Of a DNA stretch of 64,000 nt, positions 42,133 through 50,498 are shown in pieces. Position 1 is the stretch's first letter, and each line of letters begins with the position of its first letter. Position numbers and translations under genes: made by a program. Source of the DNA: CAILZL01 sp050181835. Lineage in GTDB: Bacteria; Pseudomonadota; Gammaproteobacteria; Steroidobacterales; Steroidobacteraceae. The DNA lies in the NCBI GenBank assembly GCA_050181835.1, contig JBFXCU010000004.1, forward strand, positions 87,148 through 151,147, given 5' to 3'. The notes under the pieces were generated by a model. The model did no database searches and was not told where the DNA came from. It saw only the letters and a program-made list of their open reading frames with translations.

Positions 42133-44508
42133 TCATGTCGGGGGTGCGATCCACTGCCAATTACGTATTTCTGGCATATCTTGGCCATACTTGTTGATGT
42201 ACTGCCGGTGCTCGATCAGCTTTTCATTAAGTTGCTGTTTTAGATAGATGCCTTGGTAGCCAGTTTGAGGCAGACGGTCGATGGCATCCATTACTAGGTG
42301 AAAGCGGTCAAGATCATTCAGTACGGTCATATCAAAGGGCGTAGTAATGGTGCCTTCTTCTTTGTAGCCGCGAACATGGATATTGTGGTGATTAGTGCGA
42401 CGATAAGTCAGTCGATGAATTAGCCACGGGTAAGCATGGAAAGCAAAGATAACCGGCTTATCGACAGTGAATAGCTCGTCGAACTCTTTGTCGCTTAATC
42501 CATGTGGATGTTCTTGTGGTTGCTGCAGCTTGGCAAGGTCAACCACATTGACCACACGAATTTTCAGCTGAGGAAAGTGTGTGCGCAGAATGGACACGGC
42601 GGCGAGTATTTCAAGCGTGGGTACATCACCGCAACAAGCCATCACCACGTCGGGCGCTACCCCTTGATCATTACTGGCCCACTGCCAGATGCCAGCACCC
42701 TGCGCACAGTGCTTCGCAGCAGCATCCATTGATAGCCATTGTGGAGCAGGGTGCTTGCCCGCTATCACTACGTTGACATAGTGGTGACTACGCAGGCAAT
42801 GATCCATCACCGACAACAGGCAGTTGGCGTCGGGAGGGAAGTACACACGCACCACCTCGGCTTTCTTGTTTATGACATGATCGATAAAACCTGGGTCTTG
42901 ATGGGTAAAACCATTGTGATCTTGTCGCCACACATGCGAAGAGAGTAAGTAGTTCAGCGACGCAATCTTGCGACGCCATGGCAAATGTGCAGTGATCTTC
43001 AGCCACTTTGCATGTTGATTGAACATCGAATCAATGATATGAATAAACGCTTCATAGCAATTGAACAGCCCATGTCGCCCAGTGAGCAGATAGCCCTCCA
43101 GCCAGCCTTGGCATTGATGCTCGCTAAGCATCGAATCGAGTACTCGCCCGGTTGGTGCAAGATACTCGTCGCCGGGCTGCGTTGCTGCAACCCACTGCCG
43201 CGATGTCACTTCAAACACCGCGCCCAGTCCATTGGATGCGGTTTCGTCTGGACCAAAAATCCGAAAATTTCGCTGATCGTTATTCAGCTTTATCACATCT
43301 CGTAGGAAGGGGCCAAGCACCCGCGTATCCCCCATGCCACGCACGCCCGGCTGGGGCACCGGCAAGCCATACTCACGAAAGTCCGGCATGTGCAGCTCAC
43401 GCAACAACATGCCGCCATTAGCATGCGGGTTGGCGCCCATGCGTCGGTCGCCGGTAGGTGCAAGTTCAGCAAGCTCTGATTGCAAATGACCTTGGCTATC
43501 AAATAGCTCTTCTGGACGATAGCTCTTCAACCACGCTTCCAATTGTAGTAGATGCTCTGGATGCTTGGTTGGATCAGATAGCGGTACTTGATGTGAGCGA
43601 AAGCTGCCCTCAGTCTGTTTACCATCAACTATCTTGGGGCCCGTCCATCCCTTGGGAGATTTGAGCACAATCATTGGCCAACGCGGTCGAACTGTATTGT
43701 TGTGCGTGCGTGCATCACGCTGAATTTGTTTTATCTGCGCAATCGCAGTATCCAGCGTTGCGGCCATGGCTTGATGCATGAGTGTTGGGTCGTCGCCCTC
43801 AACAAAGTAAGGAGTCCAACCATAACCACGCAGTAATTGTTCCAGCTCTTCGTGGCTAATGCGTGCGAGTACTGTCGGATTCGCTATCTTGTAGCCATTC
43901 AGGTGCAAGATCGGTAACACTGCGCCGTCTGTTGCCGGATCAAGAAATTTATTTGAATGCCACGCGGTAGCCAACGGGCCGGTTTCCGCCTCACCATCGC
44001 CGATGACACAGGCAACGATCAAATCAGGGTTATCAAATACGGCGCCAAAAGAGTGGCTTAGCGAATAGCCCAACTCACCCCCTTCGTGAATTGAGCCAGG
44101 GCATTCTGGTGAGGCATGACTGGGTATACCGCCGGGAAATGAAAACTGGCGAAATAGTTTTTGCAGGCCGACTTCGTCCTGGCTGATGTTGGGGTAGACC
44201 TCGCTGTAAGTACCTTCAAGATACGTGTTGGCGACTACTGCCGGGCCGCCGTGTCCAGGGCCAGAGACATAAATCATGTTGAGGTCGTACTGTTTGATAA
44301 TTCGATTCAAGTGTACATAGACGAAATTCTGGCCGGGCGTCGTGCCCCAGTGACCTAGTAGCATAGGTTTGATGTTGGTCAGTGTTAACGGTCGTTTCAA
44401 CAGTGGATTTTCGTAGAGATACATTTGGCCAACAGATAAATAGTTGGCGGCGCGCCAGTACGCATCGATTTTGTTGAGCATTTCCGGCGATAGGGTCTTG
44501 GCGTTCAT
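42133..44508 (-). CDS. xfp: Phosphoketolase (xylulose-5-P/fructose-6-P)
   Basis: Xfp is a thiamine-diphosphate enzyme that splits xylulose-5-P or fructose-6-P with phosphate to give acetyl phosphate. The 791-residue protein has the diagnostic GPGHGGPAVVANTYLEGT, the ThDP/metal motif CVIGDGEAETGPLATAWHSN, and SHDGNGx-type downstream sequence replaced here by QDHNGFTHQDPGF. Acetyl phosphate would go to the acetate kinase encoded 3 bp upstream on the same strand, giving ATP. Confidence 0.96.
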   Translation of the reverse strand: MNAKTLSPEMLNKIDAYWRAANYLSVGQMYLYENPLLKRPLTLTNIKPMLLGHWGTTPGQNFVYVHLNRIIKQYDLNMIYVSGPGHGGPAVVANTYLEGTYSEVYPNISQDEVGLQKLFRQFSFPGGIPSHASPECPGSIHEGGELGYSLSHSFGAVFDNPDLIVACVIGDGEAETGPLATAWHSNKFLDPATDGAVLPILHLNGYKIANPTVLARISHEELEQLLRGYGWTPYFVEGDDPTLMHQAMAATLDTAIAQIKQIQRDARTHNNTVRPRWPMIVLKSPKGWTGPKIVDGKQTEGSFRSHQVPLSDPTKHPEHLLQLEAWLKSYRPEELFDSQGHLQSELAELAPTGDRRMGANPHANGGMLLRELHMPDFREYGLPVPQPGVRGMGDTRVLGPFLRDVIKLNNDQRNFRIFGPDETASNGLGAVFEVTSRQWVAATQPGDEYLAPTGRVLDSMLSEHQCQGWLEGYLLTGRHGLFNCYEAFIHIIDSMFNQHAKWLKITAHLPWRRKIASLNYLLSSHVWRQDHNGFTHQDPGFIDHVINKKAEVVRVYFPPDANCLLSVMDHCLRSHHYVNVVIAGKHPAPQWLSMDAAAKHCAQGAGIWQWASNDQGVAPDVVMACCGDVPTLEILAAVSILRTHFPQLKIRVVNVVDLAKLQQPQEHPHGLSDKEFDELFTVDKPVIFAFHAYPWLIHRLTYRRTNHHNIHVRGYKEEGTITTPFDMTVLNDLDRFHLVMDAIDRLPQTGYQGIYLKQQLNEKLIEHRQYINKYGQDMPEIRNWQWIAPPT

Positions 44509-44511
44509 GGT

Positions 44512-45732
44512 TCAGTTTTGCTCAGTAAGGGTGGTTGCCAGTAAGCGGCTTACCGCTCTGGCGATCATCAGCTCTTCATCAGTACGAATAACACGCACGG
44601 TGGTTGCGCTGCCGTCGTTGGAAATAACCGCTGCGTTATCTGCATTGCGAGCGTGGTCGAGGTTGATGCCAAGAAACTCCAGTCCAGTGCAGATACGCTC
44701 ACGAATAATTGGCGAGTTTTCGCCGATACCACCCGCGAATACCAGCGTATCCACGCCACCTAGCGTCGCCGCAAACGCACCAATCCATTTTTTAACCTGA
44801 TAACAAAACAGGGCGATCGCTTCAGCGGCCCGTATGTCATTGGCTTCACATGCCAACAGTTCGCGTAGATCAGCACTAATTTCCGACACACCCAGCAGCC
44901 CTGACTCGTGATTCACCATGCGTTGGAGTTGCGTGGAACTCATTTGTTCCGTTTGTGCCAAGTAATGAAATAATCCGGGATCCAGATCGCCACTGCGTGA
45001 CCCCATCATCAATCCGGCAGTCGGCGTAAATCCCATGCTGGTATCGATGCTATATCCGTCGCGTACCGCTGCCAGACTGGCGCCGTTTCCCAAATGCGCG
45101 AGGATCACCTTGCCATATGTTGCTGCAGGATCACCCAGACGCCGCAGTTCTTCCATCAGATAGGTATATGACAAACCATGAAAGCCATAGCGCCTGATGC
45201 CCTGTTGTTCATAACGGCGTGGTAACGGTAACAGTTTCGCAATACGTGGCATGCCACTATGAAAGGCAGTGTCGAAGCAAACCATTTGTGGCATTGCTGG
45301 ATATCGCTGCTGAATGGCTTCAATTAGTTTGATCTCGCCGGGTAGATGCTCGGGTGAAAAAGGCATGTTGTGCCGTAATTCGTCAAGCAGTGCCGCGGTC
45401 ACCCGTTCTGGTTCGATGTGTTCCATGCCATGTACAACACGATGACCGACTGCGGCCACGGAGGCGAGCACTCCATGGGCTTCCAGCCAGTTTAGTATTA
45501 GACCCGCTGCGGTTTGGTGATCTTTAGCTTCAATGTTGTCGCTGCGGTCTTCTGCGGCGTTGGTGCGACTGATAACCAAGCTGGCACAGCGTGTACCGAT
45601 ACCAGCAAGTTTGCCGCGAAGTTCCAAGCGCAGCGACTCGCCCGCGTGGTATACCGCGAAGCGAATACTCGACGAGCCGCCGTTGATAGTCAGTATGTGA
45701 GTGGCGACCGCAGGTATGTCCATTTCAGTCAA
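44512..45732 (-). CDS. ackA: Acetate kinase AckA
   Basis: AckA makes ATP from acetyl phosphate and ADP. Motifs are HILTINGGSSSIRFAVYHAG, VGHRVVHG, the catalytic region VCFDTAFHSGMPRIA, GFHGLSYTY, HLGNGASLAAV, and MGFTPTAGLMMGSRSGDLDP. The usual Asn-Cys-Gly at the start is Asn-Gly-Gly here. At 406 residues it is complete; M4 is a possible alternative start. It forms an operon with the phosphoketolase gene. Confidence 0.95.
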   Translation of the reverse strand: MTEMDIPAVATHILTINGGSSSIRFAVYHAGESLRLELRGKLAGIGTRCASLVISRTNAAEDRSDNIEAKDHQTAAGLILNWLEAHGVLASVAAVGHRVVHGMEHIEPERVTAALLDELRHNMPFSPEHLPGEIKLIEAIQQRYPAMPQMVCFDTAFHSGMPRIAKLLPLPRRYEQQGIRRYGFHGLSYTYLMEELRRLGDPAATYGKVILAHLGNGASLAAVRDGYSIDTSMGFTPTAGLMMGSRSGDLDPGLFHYLAQTEQMSSTQLQRMVNHESGLLGVSEISADLRELLACEANDIRAAEAIALFCYQVKKWIGAFAATLGGVDTLVFAGGIGENSPIIRERICTGLEFLGINLDHARNADNAAVISNDGSATTVRVIRTDEELMIARAVSRLLATTLTEQN

Positions 45733-46101
45733 TTCTGGATCCGCGCAAGCTTGGCAAGTGCAATAGCAAAGATCATTAGGCTGGCGATCCGATTGGGTGG
45801 TGAGGCTATTTATTGATGCGGCGACCTAACTATGCAGTCATGGGGTAGCTTATACGCAATATCATCGATTCACAGACTCTGACAGAGATTGAGCGGTTGC
45901 CGTGGTGTATTCATTGAAGTTTTGCTGCCAATGATTGTGGCGGGTACGCAGCAAACTGGCTCTCCGCCATTAGCGAACATTCTTGGGCATAGCTTGGCCA
46001 CGAGCTGATTCAACGGGAATCCGTACGATCCCTTATTGGCTTGCATCAGCTTGCTGCTGTATGTTCACCCCTAAGTGTTCTCGGCATCGGGGTTCACTCT
46101 T
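45733..46101. other. 369-bp gap between ackA and the nitroreductase gene
   Basis: The two genes diverge from this gap, so both promoters should lie here, but no convincing sigma-70 pair, FNR site or hairpin stands out. No protein-coding frame with family-like content was recognised. Confidence 0.4.
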
Positions 46102-47205
46102 ATGATCGCTCGACGGCAGTTTTTGCTCGGTTCCGCCGCGATGGTTGGTGGCTTGGCCGCCATGCCGGGCTGCTCGATAAGAGACGAACAGTTCGACTAC
46201 CAACAAGCTGTCAGACAAACTTGGCAACAAGAGCCGCGTATTATACGCGACCCGGTATTGCTGCAACGCGAATTGGTGCGCTACGCAACGCTTGCACCAT
46301 CTAGTCACAACACCCAGTGTTGGCGGTTTCGGCTCGAACCCTCTGCGATCACTGTTCTGCCGGATATGACACGTCGCTGCCCAGTGGTTGACCCAGACGA
46401 TCATCATTTATTTGTATCACTGGGTTGTGCCGTACAGAATCTAGTTGAGGCTGCAGGTGCCTACGGCCTGCATGCTGATTTGAGTTTCACCGATGCAGCT
46501 GCGTTACGTGTGACGTTGGTACCAACGAATGCCCGCGAATCGCCATTATTCCGCGCAATTCCGGCGCGGCAGAGCACTCGCACTGAGTACGACAGCAAGT
46601 CGTTGTCAACAGAGGAACTGAAGTTGCTGGAGCAAGCCGGTACGGGGCAGGGTGTCCAGGTAATTCTACTTGACGACACACTGGCCATGGAGACAACGCT
46701 TGAGTATGTGATCCAAGGGAATACAGCTCAATTCAATGATCCTAGCTTTGTTCAAGAATTAAAAAAATGGATTCGCTTTAGCGAAACCGAGGCAGTTGCA
46801 ACTGGAGACGGCCTGTTTTCGCGATCCTTAGGCGATCCAGTGATCCCACGCTGGCTGGGAGATCGAATCTTTGACTGGGTTGTTACGGCAAAGAAAGAGA
46901 ACGACAAATATGCGGCACAGCTACGTAGCTCGGCTGGCATTATCGTGTTTGTATCAGAGGCAAATGATCGCGCGCACTGGATCGAAGTGGGGCGTTGTTA
47001 TGAACGGTTTGCATTGCAATCGGCAGTGCTGGGTATTCGCAATGCGTTTCTGAATCAGCCAGTTGAGGTGTCTGCACTACGTCCACAATTTTCCAGCTAC
47101 CTTGGTATTGCTGATAAACGTCCAGACTTGGTGGTTCGATTTGGCCGTGGGCCAACGATGCCACCGTCCTTGCGGCGGTCGGTGGCAGACGTGATCCTCG
47201 TTTGA
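46102..47205 (+). CDS. Acg-like nitroreductase-fold protein with Tat/lipoprotein leader
   Basis: The N-terminus is a twin-arginine type leader, ARRQFLLGSAAMVGGLAAMPGCS, read from ATG 46102; GC of the MPGC run may be a lipidation site. The body (residues 45-360) resembles the FMN-binding Acg family related to nitroreductases, with LVRYATLAPSSHNTQCWRF near the start, PARQSTRTEYDSKS in the middle and VEVSALRPQFSSYLGI near the end. The family member Acg of M. tuberculosis belongs to the dormancy regulon. It is followed 10 bp later by a hydrolase gene. Confidence 0.8.
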   Translation: MIARRQFLLGSAAMVGGLAAMPGCSIRDEQFDYQQAVRQTWQQEPRIIRDPVLLQRELVRYATLAPSSHNTQCWRFRLEPSAITVLPDMTRRCPVVDPDDHHLFVSLGCAVQNLVEAAGAYGLHADLSFTDAAALRVTLVPTNARESPLFRAIPARQSTRTEYDSKSLSTEELKLLEQAGTGQGVQVILLDDTLAMETTLEYVIQGNTAQFNDPSFVQELKKWIRFSETEAVATGDGLFSRSLGDPVIPRWLGDRIFDWVVTAKKENDKYAAQLRSSAGIIVFVSEANDRAHWIEVGRCYERFALQSAVLGIRNAFLNQPVEVSALRPQFSSYLGIADKRPDLVVRFGRGPTMPPSLRRSVADVILV

Positions 47206-47215
47206 GTACGGCCCA

Positions 47216-48193
47216 ATGAGGTATTCAGTTCGTGCCATTTCGCTCAGTATCATTGCAGCGATACTGGCGATTATCTGTGTATTCATCTGGTGGCGCTTCG
47301 GCAACGACATAGCTACGGCGCGTGCACAGGCCGCGCATGGAAGTGTTGTGGTGCAAACTCCTTGTGGTCAGATTGAATATCAGGAGGCAGGTGTCGGCAT
47401 CCCACTGCTGATGATTCATGGCAGTGGCGGCGGTCATGATCAGGGTATGGCTTGGGCGCAACCGCTGGTTCAGCAAGGTATACGTGTGATTGCGATGTCA
47501 CGCTTTGGTTATCTACGTACACCCATGCCGAGTGATGGCTCACCGTTGGCGCAGGCCGATGCTCACGTGTGCTTGTTGGATGCGCTTGGTATTACCAACG
47601 CCGCAGTAATGGGGGTTTCTGCGGGCGCTCCGTCGGCAATGCAAATGGCCATCCGACATCCAGTCCGAGTAAGTGCACTGGTGCTGATTGTGCCCATCGC
47701 GTACAAGCCGGTCACGGTAGTGGATTCGGCCCCGCGAGTTTCCAGCCGGAAGGATGCAATGCTGATGCGCCTGCTTGGTTCTGATTTTTTGTTCTGGGCT
47801 GGGTTGCAGTTGGCGCATGATCAAGTCATTCGTCATGTACTGGCCACCCCACCAGATCTGGTGGCCGTTGCTAGCGAACCAGAACGCGAACGCGTAAATG
47901 CGCTGGCGAAGCGAATATTGCCGGTTTCGCTTCGCGCTGCAGGGTTACACGACGACACCATGTTGGGTAAGAGCCTTGATCGTTATGCACTAGAGGCAAT
48001 TCGTGCGTCGACACTGGTGGTCAGCGCCCGTGACGATGGTTTCGGTACCTATGCGACCGCTGAATACACCGCAAGCCGGATTCCTAACGCGACCTTTATA
48101 GGCTATGAGCACGGCGGACATCTGTTAGTCGGTCACAACGATGCAGTGCTGCGAGAAATTATGGATTTACTCACTGCACAAGCTCGATCCTGA
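47216..48193 (+). CDS. Alpha/beta hydrolase
   Basis: An N-terminal membrane helix (RAISLSIIAAILAIICVFIWW) anchors a hydrolase of the alpha/beta fold. The nucleophile elbow is GVSAGAPSA, the oxyanion region is LLMIHGSGGGHDQG, the acid is the Asp of SARDDGFGTY, and the His is in GYEHGGHLLVG. All triad residues are present. The substrate is unknown. It is in tandem with the Acg-like gene. Confidence 0.88.
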   Translation: MRYSVRAISLSIIAAILAIICVFIWWRFGNDIATARAQAAHGSVVVQTPCGQIEYQEAGVGIPLLMIHGSGGGHDQGMAWAQPLVQQGIRVIAMSRFGYLRTPMPSDGSPLAQADAHVCLLDALGITNAAVMGVSAGAPSAMQMAIRHPVRVSALVLIVPIAYKPVTVVDSAPRVSSRKDAMLMRLLGSDFLFWAGLQLAHDQVIRHVLATPPDLVAVASEPERERVNALAKRILPVSLRAAGLHDDTMLGKSLDRYALEAIRASTLVVSARDDGFGTYATAEYTASRIPNATFIGYEHGGHLLVGHNDAVLREIMDLLTAQARS

Positions 48194-48291
48194 TTGCAGG
48201 AACTGAGAGCGGTTTTCGGTTATGTTGGCTTGGCTCGCATGATGACCGGTGTCATTTCAAAACATTTGGCACAGCGCGACAACGAAGCTTA

Positions 48292-48633
48292 TTAACTAGC
48301 GCAAAAACAATCGTGTAGTACATCGAGAATGCGACGGGTCTTGCCAGCGGGTAGCGCGTAATAAACGGTTTGCGCCTGCTTGTCGGTAACTACCAGTTCA
48401 CGCTCACGCAGTATCGCCAGATGCTGCGACAGTGCTGACTGACTTAACTGTACACGTTCGTTTATTTGGCCAACCGATTTTTGACCATCGATCAAGGTGC
48501 ACAGAATCGCGAGACGTTGGTCATTAGCTAGTGCTTTGAGAAACTCAGCGGCTTCGGTGGCATGTTGCAGCATTTCCTGCATTGCACCAGACTGGTAATT
48601 GGTGTTACTGCGCTTGGTGGCGCGGATAGGCAT
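48292..48633 (-). CDS. ArsR-family repressor of the BigR/SqrR (persulfide-sensing) type
   Basis: A 113-residue winged-helix protein, LKALANDQRLAILCTLIDGQ, then SVGQINERVQLSQSALSQHL and a C-terminal helix LDVLHDCFC. Cys45 and Cys109 fall at the positions of the two cysteines that form a polysulfide bridge in BigR and SqrR, releasing DNA when sulfide rises; Cys111 is extra. It is divergent from the rhodanese-to-SQR operon and separated by a promoter with a strong palindrome, so it most likely represses both. Confidence 0.85.
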   Translation of the reverse strand: MPIRATKRSNTNYQSGAMQEMLQHATEAAEFLKALANDQRLAILCTLIDGQKSVGQINERVQLSQSALSQHLAILRERELVVTDKQAQTVYYALPAGKTRRILDVLHDCFCAS

Positions 48634-48667
48634 GACGAACTCCCGCTGTGGTTTGTAGGCGAGATTC

Positions 48668-48706
48668 TATATTAGGGTTGACTATATTAGCAATTACTAA
48701 TATAAA
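48668..48706 (+). promoter_or_regulatory. Sigma-70 promoter with BigR-like operator in its spacer
   Basis: TTGACT (48678-48683) and TATAAA (48701-48706) are spaced by 17 bp, an almost ideal promoter reading toward the rhodanese gene. The palindrome TATATTAG (48683-48690), CAATTA, CTAATATA (48697-48704) covers the spacer and both edges. A further half-site TATATTAG is at 48668-48675. A bound repressor would block polymerase directly. Confidence 0.82.
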
Positions 48707-48745
48707 GATAGCTGGTTTTACTCTAACGTGACGGGAAGTACAGCC

Positions 48746-49111
48746 ATGGGTCAGAAAATCAGTGTCAATGAATTATCGCCAACCGAAGTGCACGACCTGC
48801 TTGCGCGCAAACAGATCATATTGGTTGATGTGCGCGAACCGGCTGAGTATGGTGCTGAGCGCATTCACGGCGCGTTGTTGTATCCATTATCTACATTTGA
48901 CCCGGCATTCCTGCCTGCAGATGCATCGAGACCGGTGGTATTCCATTGTGCCGGTGGTATGCGTTCACTCACTGCGGCGACGCGCCAACTTGCCGCTGGT
49001 AGCGAGGCCACACATATGAAAGGTGGTATTGCTGCCTGGATCTCCGCAGGACTTCCTACTGTGAGAGTGGATCCAGCGACGGGAAAAATAATTGATGTCG
49101 CATCAGTTTGA
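48746..49111 (+). CDS. Rhodanese-like sulfurtransferase
   Basis: A single-domain rhodanese of 121 residues. ILVDVREPAEY and RIHGALLYPLS are the family entry motifs, and the active-site loop is HCAGGMRS with a catalytic Cys. It probably moves sulfane sulfur (persulfide) to a thiol acceptor. ATG 48746 follows GGGAAG at a good spacing. It is the first gene of the BigR-controlled operon, ahead of DUF2892, an RND pump and SQR. Confidence 0.92.
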   Translation: MGQKISVNELSPTEVHDLLARKQIILVDVREPAEYGAERIHGALLYPLSTFDPAFLPADASRPVVFHCAGGMRSLTAATRQLAAGSEATHMKGGIAAWISAGLPTVRVDPATGKIIDVASV

Positions 49112-49214
49112 TACAGAGAAAGTACGTAGTGTTACTGATCGGGTTTGTTGTCTTTAAAGTCCACTATGGGCGTAAGACATTCAATGGAAAATATAATTGT
49201 AGGAGGATCATGTG

Positions 49215-49415
49215 ATGACAATTGATAAAGCAGTAATGAGATTTGCTGGTGTGGTGATATTAGTCAGTCTGGGATTGGGCTACTACGTGAATGTTAACTG
49301 GCACTGGCTAACGGCGTTTGTGGGTGCCAATTTATTACAGTCCTCCTTCACCGGATTTTGTCCATTGGCTATGGTGCTGAAGAAACTCGGCGTGCGACCA
49401 GGTAATGCATTTTAA
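49215..49415 (+). CDS. DUF2892 (YgaP-like) membrane protein
   Basis: A 66-residue protein with two hydrophobic stretches (MRFAGVVILVSLGLGYYV and the FTGFCPLAMVLKKLGV end), matching DUF2892, the membrane part of YgaP. In YgaP this domain is fused to a rhodanese; here the two are adjacent separate genes. AGGAGG (49201-49206) is eight bases before the ATG. It may localise sulfur transfer at the membrane. Confidence 0.88.
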   Translation: MTIDKAVMRFAGVVILVSLGLGYYVNVNWHWLTAFVGANLLQSSFTGFCPLAMVLKKLGVRPGNAF

Positions 49416-49442
49416 TTTGTATCGTTTATTTCGGCCTAGGTA

Positions 49443-50498
49443 ATGAGCATGAACAAACGGGTGAGCAGGTTGTGGCTGTGCATAGTGCCAGTGTGGCTGA
49501 GCGGCTGTTCATCGCCTGATCAACCACCAGCAATAGCGGGCGTTACGCAATTGCAAACTCAAGTTATGGCGCTGGAGAGTACACCACTGGAACGAGTGGT
49601 TGACGGTACTATTGAAGCAATCAACCAGGCTACCGTGTCGGCGCAGACGTCCGGTCGCATTACCGAGCTATTTTATGATGTGAATGATTTTGTGCCAGCT
49701 GGAGCAGTCATCATGCGTTTGCGTGCTACCGAGCAACGAGCCGGTATGCAACAAGCACAGGCTGCCTTGCAAGAAGCCATTACTCGTGAAGCCGAGGCAC
49801 GTCAGCAGTTCACTCGCGTTGAAGGTTTGTACAAGGATAAGGTGGCAACCAAACAGGAGTATGATACCGCGTTGGCGAATCGCGACGCCGCGAAAGCAAA
49901 ACTAGAAGCTGCGCGTGCTGCAGCTGAGGTCGCTAGAGAGGGGGTTGCCTATACGGAAGTCCGTGCACCTTATGCCGGTATTGTGACTAAACGACTGGTG
50001 CAAGTCGGCGAGACGGTTCAGCCGGGAACGCCGTTAATTAGCGGCGTCTCGCTTCAGTACCTGCGTGTGAATCTGGAGCTACCACAAAGTATTGTGGAAA
50101 AGGTACGTGCCAGCAGAAAGGCTGCTATTTATGTGAACGACAAGCGTGTCGAAGCGACCAGTTTTACCGTGTTTCCGCAAGCCGATAGCGCTACGCATAC
50201 CTTCCATGCCCGCGCTGACCTGCCTGCCAATGCTACTGACTTGCATCCCGGTATGTTTGTAAAGGTGGGTTTGATCGTCGGTGAAGCACAGCGTCTGTTG
50301 TTACCAGTCACTGCATTAATAACTCGTAGTGAAGTAACCGGAGCCTACGTGCTAAGCAAGAGCGGTGATGTCATGTTACGCCAGCTACGTGTGGGGCAGT
50401 ATTTTGGTGATCGAGTTGAAGTGCTGGCAGGATTATCCGTCGGTGACGATGTGGTGCTTGATCCAGTTGCAGCGATGCAGCAGGCCGGTAACCAATGA
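49443..50498 (+). CDS. RND efflux periplasmic adaptor (lipoprotein)
   Basis: A membrane fusion protein of 351 residues with a lipobox (LSGC, Cys22), a lipoyl/barrel-sandwich domain split around a coiled-coil hairpin (residues 85-180, Ala/Gln/Glu-rich), the beta-barrel VRAPYAGIVTKRLVQVGETV, and a C-terminal domain. It couples an inner-membrane RND pump to an outer channel. The stop overlaps the pump start by ATGA. No TolC-like gene is present. Confidence 0.92.
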   Translation: MSMNKRVSRLWLCIVPVWLSGCSSPDQPPAIAGVTQLQTQVMALESTPLERVVDGTIEAINQATVSAQTSGRITELFYDVNDFVPAGAVIMRLRATEQRAGMQQAQAALQEAITREAEARQQFTRVEGLYKDKVATKQEYDTALANRDAAKAKLEAARAAAEVAREGVAYTEVRAPYAGIVTKRLVQVGETVQPGTPLISGVSLQYLRVNLELPQSIVEKVRASRKAAIYVNDKRVEATSFTVFPQADSATHTFHARADLPANATDLHPGMFVKVGLIVGEAQRLLLPVTALITRSEVTGAYVLSKSGDVMLRQLRVGQYFGDRVEVLAGLSVGDDVVLDPVAAMQQAGNQ

